Shown here: positions 1 through 5,405 of the stretch, piece after piece
Layout of the letters: each line of letters begins with the position of its first letter
Numbering within the stretch: position 1 is the first letter of the stretch
NCBI GenBank assembly: GCA_963578625.1
Contig: CAUZEO010000191.1
Location: 1-10,090, forward strand
Length of the DNA: 10,090 bases
DNA from: CAUZEO01 sp963578625
GTDB taxonomy: Bacteria; Verrucomicrobiota; Kiritimatiellia; SLOV01
Direction: 5' to 3'
Position numbers and translations under genes: made by a program
The notes under the pieces: generated by a model
Databases searched by the model: none
The model's input: the letters and a program-made list of their open reading frames with translations, nothing else
What the model was told of the DNA's origin: nothing

Positions 1-2296
1 CGCCTTCCCGAACTGCCAGGTAGGGAAATGCCTCGTGGCTGAGATCAATGTCGGTGAGCGGCTGAAGCAGTTGCATCGATTTTGGGCCGGCGAGATTCAT
101 GGCGCCGTAGGCCGATGTCGCATTCACGAGGACCACATCGAGACCCCGTATCATCGCCCACCGTTGCATTTCGCGGTAGACGGCATCGGAGCCGGATGTA
201 GTCGTACTCACGTAAAATCGATTTTCCGCCAACCGGGCCACTACGCCGTCGTCGATCACCACCCCGGTTTCGTCACACGCGACCCCGTACCGCGACATCC
301 CCACTTTGAGCTTGGTAAAGAGTCCGGTATACAACGATTCGATGAATGCCACGGCGTCCGCGCCGCTGATTTCGATCTTGCCGAGTGTCCCAAGGTCAAT
401 CAGCCCAACATTCTTTCGAACATTGATTGCTTCATCCCGAATGCAGTCCTCACGCGATTTGCCTTCCACGGCATAGAATTCGGGGCGAAACCAGTCGCCG
501 GAAACCATGAAATTTGCATTCCGCTCCTGGTGCCAGAAATGCATGAGGGTGCGCCGTCGCGGCGTAAAAGTGCGGCCGGCGAGGATACCCATGGGCAAGG
601 GGGTGATAAAGGGCCGCGCCGTTGTGGTTTGCTTTCCATGAAGATCCTCGCCGCGCAAACGGGCGAGAATTTTCAGGGCGAGGACATTTCCGTGATTTCC
701 CTGGCTGGGACCCATTCCGACGGTGCTGTACCGTTTCATGAGTTCGGAATTGTCGAATCCCTCCTGGAATGCGTTCTTGATGTCCTTTACCTGGACGTCC
801 TCGTCGAGATCCAGAAAGTCTTTTCCTCGGGGATGAGGGATGACCGGATATTCGTGGGAGCGCCGGGTCGTTTCGCGGGGAGGACGTGGTTTTCCGCCGC
901 CCGATTCGAGACCGAGATAGGCGGCGGCTTCGCTCCCTGCCGCCTCGCCGTCACGCATGCGGTCCTCAAAATCGTATACACCATTAGCGCGACCAGCCGC
1001 GAAAACTCCATCGGGCATCGCGGTGGGCAGGAACTGTCCCAGCCCGGCATCGTAGGCCATGGTTGTGCCGGCCTGGCGCAGCATACCGTCGTCGGGATGC
1101 CAGCCGACGCTCATGATCAAACCGTCGCAGCGGATGGACCGTACGGCGGAAGCGGAATCATCGCCGGGCCCCGGCGTCCCGCACAGGGACACTTTGGAAA
1201 GTCTCCCGAAACGTTTGCCCGCCGAAAAAATGGTATGGGCCGGAATCAGTTCGACCCCGGCGGGAACGGCCTCACGATCGTCCACGCCAATTTCGTTCTC
1301 CGGTCGAAGGTCCGCGATGGCCTGGATGATCACGCCGGCCTCCGATAGCTCGCGAGCGACGCGGTATCCGTCGGCATTCGCAGTCAGGACCACCGCCTGC
1401 TTGCAGGGTTTGACCGCATAGTGATGCATCAGGCATTGCGCCGCACCGCCCATCATGATGCCCGGTAGATCGTTGTTTCGGAAAACGGCGGGCTGCTCGA
1501 GGGCGCCGGTGGCGAAGACGACAGCTTTCGCGCGGCACTTGGTCATTTTTGTCCCGTCGACGAGCGCGAACCAGTGGTCCGCGTAGCAGCCGGCAGCCAC
1601 GGTTCCGGTGCGCACGTCGATGCGGTTCGAGGATTCGACCCGGGCGTGCAAGTCGTAGAGCGGAGTATTGCGACCGAGTTGCCAGGTAAGTGTTCCCCCG
1701 GCCTGGGCGTTGCGCTCGACCAGAATTACCTGTGCACCCGCGCTGGCCGCGGAAAGTGCCGCGGCGAGTCCGGAAGGTCCGCTACCGACTACCAGGACAT
1801 CGCAATAGGCATAATCTTTCGGGGTCGGAGGTCCGGCGCCCTTGGCGGTGTTCACGGAGCCAAGTCCGGCCAATGCTCGGATTCTACGTTCATACATTGG
1901 AAACAGGCGCTTCGAGTGAAACGCCTTGTAATAAAAGCCGACCGGTGTAAACGCGGACATTTTGTCGAGAACGCCCAGCAGGTCGAAGCGCACACCGCCC
2001 ATCGTGTTGACGGCGCGAATGTTCATGCCTTCCTCAATGAGAGTTGAATGGCCGCGAATGTTAGTGCGGTTCTCCGATTCCACCATGACATTGCTGTCGA
2101 TACCGTCGAGACCCCAGAATGCGCGCGGGCGGTGATACTTGAAGCTGCGGCCGAGGATACGGTACCCGTTCGCCCAGAGAGCCGCGGAAATCGTGTCCCC
2201 CTCAAATCCCCGGCACGATCGCCCTTCGAAGCGAAACGAGATCGTGGTAGCTCGGCTGATCGCGGTGCCGTAGGGCGCTGGAAGTCTTTCACGCAT
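1..2296 (-). CDS. soxA: Sarcosine oxidase alpha subunit (heterotetrameric type), C-terminus cut by window edge
   Basis: Large subunit of heterotetrameric sarcosine oxidase, a cytoplasmic flavoenzyme that oxidises N-methylglycine to glycine and passes the methyl carbon to tetrahydrofolate. I translated the whole minus strand here: 765 codons are open with no stop or frameshift down to base 2. Residues 1-100 are the N-terminal ferredoxin-like domain without cluster cysteines (GFEGDT, then GRSFKYHRPR). Residues 166-176 read DVLVVGSGPSG, a dinucleotide-binding Rossmann motif, and GVFAAGRANG at 430-439 is the second flavoprotein motif. Residues 506-535 contain MKRYST and VGMGPSQG, typical of SoxA. 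From about 560 the GcvT-like folate domain begins (VGLIDLGTLGKIEISG, later GMSRYGVACDETG). Family members are about 950-1000 residues, so about 200 are missing at the left edge. The ATG overlaps the soxD stop by 8 bases (ATGCGTGA), which implies translational coupling; I see no strong ribosome-binding site. Confidence 0.95.
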   Translation of the reverse strand, partial: MRERLPAPYGTAISRATTISFRFEGRSCRGFEGDTISAALWANGYRILGRSFKYHRPRAFWGLDGIDSNVMVESENRTNIRGHSTLIEEGMNIRAVNTMGGVRFDLLGVLDKMSAFTPVGFYYKAFHSKRLFPMYERRIRALAGLGSVNTAKGAGPPTPKDYAYCDVLVVGSGPSGLAAALSAASAGAQVILVERNAQAGGTLTWQLGRNTPLYDLHARVESSNRIDVRTGTVAAGCYADHWFALVDGTKMTKCRAKAVVFATGALEQPAVFRNNDLPGIMMGGAAQCLMHHYAVKPCKQAVVLTANADGYRVARELSEAGVIIQAIADLRPENEIGVDDREAVPAGVELIPAHTIFSAGKRFGRLSKVSLCGTPGPGDDSASAVRSIRCDGLIMSVGWHPDDGMLRQAGTTMAYDAGLGQFLPTAMPDGVFAAGRANGVYDFEDRMRDGEAAGSEAAAYLGLESGGGKPRPPRETTRRSHEYPVIPHPRGKDFLDLDEDVQVKDIKNAFQEGFDNSELMKRYSTVGMGPSQGNHGNVLALKILARLRGEDLHGKQTTTARPFITPLPMGILAGRTFTPRRRTLMHFWHQERNANFMVSGDWFRPEFYAVEGKSREDCIRDEAINVRKNVGLIDLGTLGKIEISGADAVAFIESLYTGLFTKLKVGMSRYGVACDETGVVIDDGVVARLAENRFYVSTTTSGSDAVYREMQRWAMIRGLDVVLVNATSAYGAMNLAGPKSMQLLQPLTDIDLSHEAFPYLAVREG

Positions 2297-2573
2297 TGGG
2301 CGATTTTTGATTTGGAATTGCAGATCCCTCAAACTCAAATGTCCGAATGACAGTGTCGCGTACAATATCCCGCTCCGCCAGGAACCAATACCCGCTGGCA
2401 TTGTGATACCACCACTCGATCCGGATGCCGGGTTCGCTGGCCCGGTTGTAGACATAGTCGGCCCATTCCGCATCGGAAGCCGACTTCGGATCCGGCATCT
2501 CCCTGACTTCACCCCCATAGGTAAACTCCTGCAAAGGCCGCTCACCATTTATCGGACATCGAAGTAACTTCAT
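2289..2573 (-). CDS. soxD: Sarcosine oxidase delta subunit, variant lacking two zinc ligands
   Basis: Small subunit of heterotetrameric sarcosine oxidase, 94 residues, within the usual size. Recognisable family blocks are RCPINGERP at 5-13, EFTYGGEV at 16-23, EWADYVY at 36-42, and IEWWYH followed by YWFLAERD at 52-69. In characterised SoxD proteins a zinc ion is held by a CxxC pair near residues 6 and 9 and by His and Cys in an HxxxC motif. Here Cys6 and His57 remain, but the second Cys is Asn9 and the HxxxC cysteine is Gly61, so the zinc site is probably not formed. The gene lies 44 bases after soxB and overlaps soxA by 8 bases, the conserved B-D-A order. The C-terminal tail (about SAIPNQKSPNA) extends beyond the conserved part and is low in complexity. 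No clear Shine-Dalgarno sequence precedes the ATG, only GGA four bases upstream. Confidence 0.92.
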   Translation of the reverse strand: MKLLRCPINGERPLQEFTYGGEVREMPDPKSASDAEWADYVYNRASEPGIRIEWWYHNASGYWFLAERDIVRDTVIRTFEFEGSAIPNQKSPNA

Positions 2574-2617
2574 TTTCCGTACCCATTAAAAATCAAAAAT
2601 TCGAAATCAAAAAAAAA
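2574..2617. repeat. A/T-rich spacer between soxB and soxD
   Basis: This 44-bp gap is almost entirely A and T on a GC-rich background. Read on the minus strand it has repeated TTTTTGATTT units (one near the soxB stop, one before soxD). The same kind of word, TTTTTGATTT, recurs on the plus strand at about 2303-2312 within the soxD 3' end. It resembles the degenerate intergenic filler repeats common in Verrucomicrobia and Planctomycetes genomes. No hairpin of terminator strength is evident, so the sox genes are probably still one transcript. Confidence 0.45.
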
Positions 2618-3859
2618 TTAATGTCCCACCGAAGCCGCACCTTTTTCTCCTACCAAGTCAAAATTCTCGAACCTTGAAAGATTGAATGCCCCAATCAACT
2701 CGTGATCCCGGTCCTCGGCGATCGTCTCGGCCATCGTTTTCCCGCAAATCGGCGTGGCCTTAAACCCATAGGTTCCCCAGCCCGCATCGATATAAAAGCC
2801 ATCAATCGGCGTCTTCCCCATGATCGGGGAATAGTCCGGCGTCATGTCCGATAGCCCGGACCACTGTCGCAAAATCTTCACGTCGTGCAGAAACGGAAAC
2901 AACTCAAGGATGTGGCCGCACAGACCTTCCACGAAATCGAGCGTCGAACGCTGGTTTTGAACTTCGTAGGGGTCGAGAGCTGCGCCCATCACCAGCTCGC
3001 CGCGCGAAGACTGGCTGATATAGATGTGGAGGGAGCCCGACACGATGATGGTATCGAGCCACGGCTTTATAGGCTCTGTTACACAGGCCTGCAGGGGTTG
3101 AATGGTGAGAGGGGTCCGGAGCTTGACCATTTCAGTGATGGAGGGGGTCCAACCTGCGACTGCGGAGAGGACCTTGTTGGTTTCGATGAACCCCTTGCTG
3201 GTCTCCACCCCGACAACCTTTTCTCGTTCGACCCGGATACCGGTGACTTCAGTCTGCTGGTGAATCTCAACCCCCCGCTGGTCCGCTCCCCGCCCATACC
3301 CCCACGCAACGGCGTCATGTCGCGCGATGGCGCCGGGGGGATGATATAGCGCCCCGAGAACCGGCATGTTGTGGCCGCAGCTCAGGTCGATCTGGGGGCA
3401 TTTCGACTTGATGAAAGCCGGGTCGACGACCTCGCTGTCCACCCCGAGGTGCTTATTCACCTCCGCCCGCCACCGCATGGTCCGGATCGCGCCATCAGAG
3501 TGGGCGAGGGTGAAGTGGCCGCGTTTGGAGTAGAAAAGGTTGAGATCGAACTCTTGCGAGAGGTCCTCAAAGAGCTTCACGCTGGCGTCGTAGAACCGGA
3601 CCCCCTCTGGAGTGAGGTAATTTGACCGGACAATCGCGGTGTTCCGGCCGGTCCCGCCGCTGCCGATATAGCTTTTCTCCAGAACGGCAACATTGGTAAT
3701 CCCGAAATCCCTCGCCAGGTAATAGGCCGCAGCCAGTCCGTGACCCCCGGCCCCGATTATGACGACATCGTAGCTGGACTTCAGCGCGTCAGGCGCCCGG
3801 AACATCCGGGGTTCCGGGTACTTTTTATTCAGGGCAAATCGTAGCAGCCGATAAGGCAT
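2618..3859 (-). CDS. soxB: Sarcosine oxidase beta subunit (FAD/covalent FMN)
   Basis: Catalytic flavin subunit of heterotetrameric sarcosine oxidase; it oxidises sarcosine at FAD, with electrons passing to a covalently bound FMN and then oxygen. The protein is 413 residues, matching the family's 405-420. Residues 31-49 are the FAD-binding segment (DVVIIGAGGHGLAAAYYLA). GRNTAIVRSNYL at 71-82 and the C-terminal DMTPDYSPIMG and YIDAGWGTYGFKATP blocks are typical of SoxB. His181 in ARHDAVAWGYGRGA lines up with the histidine that carries FMN in Corynebacterium SoxB (His173 there). I chose the ATG at 3859 because AGGA lies 11 bases upstream and the family starts here. An in-frame GTG at 3961 would add 34 residues unlike any SoxB and has no ribosome-binding site. 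It is the first gene of the minus-strand run soxB-soxD-soxA. Confidence 0.96.
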   Translation of the reverse strand: MPYRLLRFALNKKYPEPRMFRAPDALKSSYDVVIIGAGGHGLAAAYYLARDFGITNVAVLEKSYIGSGGTGRNTAIVRSNYLTPEGVRFYDASVKLFEDLSQEFDLNLFYSKRGHFTLAHSDGAIRTMRWRAEVNKHLGVDSEVVDPAFIKSKCPQIDLSCGHNMPVLGALYHPPGAIARHDAVAWGYGRGADQRGVEIHQQTEVTGIRVEREKVVGVETSKGFIETNKVLSAVAGWTPSITEMVKLRTPLTIQPLQACVTEPIKPWLDTIIVSGSLHIYISQSSRGELVMGAALDPYEVQNQRSTLDFVEGLCGHILELFPFLHDVKILRQWSGLSDMTPDYSPIMGKTPIDGFYIDAGWGTYGFKATPICGKTMAETIAEDRDHELIGAFNLSRFENFDLVGEKGAASVGH

Positions 3860-4174
3860 TCTGTGGCCAATCCTGGTAAAGACGTAAATGCCCGCGCAGG
3901 CTACGACGACAGGGCCGGAATCGCAACAGGAATATTCAACCACCAAATTCACGATTGCCACGCGAGAAGCGGGGAAATAACCGCAGTGTAAACGAACGGA
4001 TTTTCAATAGAAGGAAACCACAAGGTCCCATAGCTCTCCCTCGCGCCGTGGAAAACTTCCACCTGAACATTTGCCGCAGACTCGATGTCAGCGGTATTCA
4101 CGGCCTGGCCAAGTACGCATACGAAAACAAAGCTCGTTTGTATTGTAGACATGTTGTGTTACAACTCTTCCGGC
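3860..4174. promoter_or_regulatory. Divergent intergenic region between soxB and the FAH-family gene
   Basis: This 315-bp stretch separates the sox genes (leftward) from the FAH-family gene (rightward), so promoters for both should lie here. Open frames cross it on both strands, including a 67-codon minus frame from 4152, but none resembles a known protein or has a ribosome-binding site. I looked for a glycine riboswitch, which often precedes glycine or one-carbon genes, and did not see its conserved core. A palindrome at 4153-4165 is the only distinct site. I could not place convincing -35/-10 boxes. Confidence 0.55.
4153..4165. promoter_or_regulatory. Candidate operator, GTTGT-N3-ACAAC, of FadR/GntR type
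   Basis: GTTGTGTTACAAC has perfect 5-base half-sites around a 3-base centre. It matches the TNGTNNNACNA pattern bound by FadR-subfamily GntR repressors. It ends 9 bases before the FAH-family start codon, where a repressor would block the promoter or early transcript of that gene and perhaps of divergent soxB. No regulator gene is in the window. A short palindrome can arise by chance, hence the modest confidence. Confidence 0.4.
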
Positions 4175-5002
4175 ATGAGACTCTACCGATCGAAAAGCGG
4201 CACCTATCTGCATCTCGACGACCGCCGGCTTCGCTTGGAAGAGTCCATCGATTCACTCCTCACGCGCAAAGACCTCCGCGCTCACCTGGAGTCCCGGGCC
4301 GAGGCCGAGACAACCCCTTCATCTCCGCGTCCGGAACAGGACCTTCTTGCCCCGGTTCTCAACCAGGAGATCTGGGCGGCGGGCGTGACCTACTATCGAA
4401 GCCGTGACGCGCGCATGGAAGAGGCCGAGACCGCGGCGGGCGGAGACTTCTATGACCGCGTATATACCGCCGAGCGCCCGGAGCTGTTTTACAAGTCGCC
4501 CGGCCACCGAGCGATCGGGCCTGGCGGGAAAGTAAGGATTCGCAGGGACGCGGCATGGAATGTGCCGGAGCCGGAACTGACACTGGTGATTTCATCTCAT
4601 GGGAAAATTGTCGGGTACACCATCGGAAACGACATGAGCTCGCGGGACATCGAAGGCCAAAATCCGCTCTATCTTCCTCAAGCGAAAGTCTATGACGGGT
4701 CGGCCGCGGTGGGACCCTGTATCCTGGTCCCGGAAGAACCGCTGCCCGCGGAGACGGAAATTTCAATGTCGATTCAGCGTGGCGGAGCAGCTGTGTTCAA
4801 TGATTCGATTATCCTCACCGCGCTCAAACGATCTCCGGAGGAACTCGTCGAATACCTGTATCGTGAAACCAGTTATCCATGCGGTTGCCTCCTCATGACC
4901 GGCACCGGGATCGTTCCGCCCAGCTCTTTCACGCTGGCAACCGGCGACGAAATTCGAATTCGCATCGATCCAATCGGAACGCTGGTGAATTCAGTGGAGT
5001 AA
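4175..5002 (+). CDS. Fumarylacetoacetate hydrolase (FAH) family protein, keto-deoxy-acid dehydratase/hydrolase-like
   Basis: The protein has 275 residues: a short N-terminal part of about 60, then the metal-dependent FAH fold. Visible family features are LFYKSPGHRAIGPGG, the metal ligands Glu132 and Glu134 in VPEPELTLVIS, and Asp153 in GYTIGNDMSSRDIEGQNPL. Later come LPQAKVYDG and the C-terminal TGTGIVPPSSFTLATGDE block with IDPIGTLVNSV. The ExE-19-D spacing and the TGTGIVPP variant resemble the 2-keto-3-deoxy-arabinonate dehydratase (KdaD) branch more than true fumarylacetoacetase, but the substrate cannot be read from sequence. Starts at 4085 and 4151 are possible; I chose 4175 because the family begins about here and the upstream starts would place a putative operator inside the gene. 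No clear Shine-Dalgarno sequence is present. Its position divergent to sox suggests a shared catabolic theme, which is inference. Confidence 0.87.
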   Translation: MRLYRSKSGTYLHLDDRRLRLEESIDSLLTRKDLRAHLESRAEAETTPSSPRPEQDLLAPVLNQEIWAAGVTYYRSRDARMEEAETAAGGDFYDRVYTAERPELFYKSPGHRAIGPGGKVRIRRDAAWNVPEPELTLVISSHGKIVGYTIGNDMSSRDIEGQNPLYLPQAKVYDGSAAVGPCILVPEEPLPAETEISMSIQRGGAAVFNDSIILTALKRSPEELVEYLYRETSYPCGCLLMTGTGIVPPSSFTLATGDEIRIRIDPIGTLVNSVE

Positions 5003-5035
5003 TCTCCGACTCGCGTAGCGATGCCCAGTCAGAGC

Positions 5036-5091
5036 CTCGGTCTTCCGTGGCACGGGTATCCGACCCGTGTTGCGGAGCCCCAAGCACCGAG
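5036..5091. repeat. Nested hairpin, CACGGGT-N5-ACCCGTG, of REP-like type
   Basis: An inner perfect stem CACGGGT (5051-5057) pairs with ACCCGTG (5063-5069) across ATCCG. An outer stem CTCGGT (5036-5041) pairs with ACCGAG (5086-5091). It lies 34 bases after the FAH-family stop and could act as a transcript-end structure, though no T tract follows. GGCACGGG...CCCGTG hairpins are familiar interspersed repeats in Planctomycetes and Verrucomicrobia, which supports the taxonomic guess. Confidence 0.6.
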
Positions 5092-5185
5092 CCACCGCCG
5101 TAGCACACCTTCCCACCGCACAATTGGGTAGCGCGCCAAAATGGAGAAACCTCCCAGCCGTCAGAAGTCGTTGACGATCAAAATA

Positions 5186-5206
5186 GTGGAGGCGGGGGGA
5201 GTCGAA
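5186..5206 (-). other. tmRNA (ssrA) 3'-end fragment, candidate attachment site
   Basis: Read on the minus strand, these 21 bases run from TTCGA through CTCCCCCCGCC to TCCAC, the T-loop-to-acceptor 3' end of many bacterial tmRNA genes. The expected terminal CCA is CTA here. Bases upstream on that strand (AGCTGA) do not form the other half of the T stem, so no complete tmRNA or tRNA is present, only the 3' segment. Such isolated 3' fragments are typical att sites left by tyrosine-recombinase islands that insert into ssrA. No integrase is visible in the window. Confidence 0.5.
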
Positions 5207-5218
5207 TCAGCTAAGTCG

Positions 5219-5311
5219 ATACTTGCCCATTGTTGCAAATGCTTGCGGGTGCTTGCATGGCCCCATTTTTATTACTGATCCAATGTTGCCCATGCTTGCC
5301 GATGCTTGTGT
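5219..5311 (+). repeat. Seven TTGC-centred direct repeats in 10-bp phase
   Basis: Units of the form ATGCTTGCNN begin at 5219, 5229, 5239 and 5249, and again at 5282, 5292 and 5302. The TTGC core is at exactly 10-bp steps within each cluster; the last unit has TTGT. The 10-bp period puts each core on the same face of the helix, as in arm-type recombinase sites or iterons. Units differ at other positions, so this is not a simple microsatellite. It is noncoding on both strands. Confidence 0.75.
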
Positions 5312-5341
5312 CCCTGAGTAGTCCCTGGTCAAAAATGGGCC
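5259..5341. repeat. Inverted repeat GGCCCCATTTTT / AAAAATGGGCC
   Basis: The left arm at 5259-5270 and right arm at 5331-5341 are reverse complements apart from one extra C in the left arm. The 60-bp interior holds three of the 10-bp TTGC units and two GTCCCT units. It could fold into a long hairpin or be paired protein-binding sites. It is not followed by a T-tract in either direction that would make it a simple terminator. Confidence 0.65.
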
Positions 5342-5379
5342 TTTATCGACCACCCATTAGTCACGGGTTAGTCCCGGGA
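5308..5379. repeat. Short 11-bp repeats, GTCCCTGAGTA / TTAGTCCCGGG family
   Basis: Two units, TGTCCCTGAGTA-like and AGTCCCTGG, follow the TTGC array. Two more, TTAGTCACGGG and TTAGTCCCGGG, lie side by side at about 5358-5379 with 11-bp spacing. On the minus strand they read GGGACTA / GGGACAC. They flank the right arm of the inverted repeat and stop about 26 bases before the end of the surface-protein gene. Function is unknown; they look like a second set of recombinase- or regulator-binding units. Confidence 0.55.
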
Positions 5380-5405
5380 AGGCGGGGGGAGAAAGGCCCT
5401 GCCAC

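Noticed and set aside
35..1348. 437-codon open frame on the plus strand
   Set aside because: It is antisense to soxA, which is open and matches its family throughout. The plus frame has no recognisable domain and arises from the GC-rich codon pattern of soxA.
3860..3961. GTG start giving SoxB 34 extra N-terminal residues
   Set aside because: The extension is unlike SoxB, has no ribosome-binding site, and the ATG at 3859 has AGGA upstream and gives the normal family length.
3860..4174. Glycine riboswitch ahead of the sox genes
   Set aside because: The conserved core and paired helices of the glycine aptamer could not be found on the minus strand.
5186..5225. Complete tRNA or tmRNA gene at the orphan 3' end
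   Set aside because: Only the T-loop to acceptor half is present; the bases on the other side do not pair to form a T stem, and no anticodon or tag-reading frame is visible.
5219..5311. CRISPR array
   Set aside because: The repeats are about 10 bp with no unique spacers of 30 bp or more, and no cas gene is present.
5259..5379. Integron attC site
   Set aside because: The repeated GACTAAC/GTTAGTC words do not fit the RYYYAAC/GTTRRRY consensus and no integron integrase is present.
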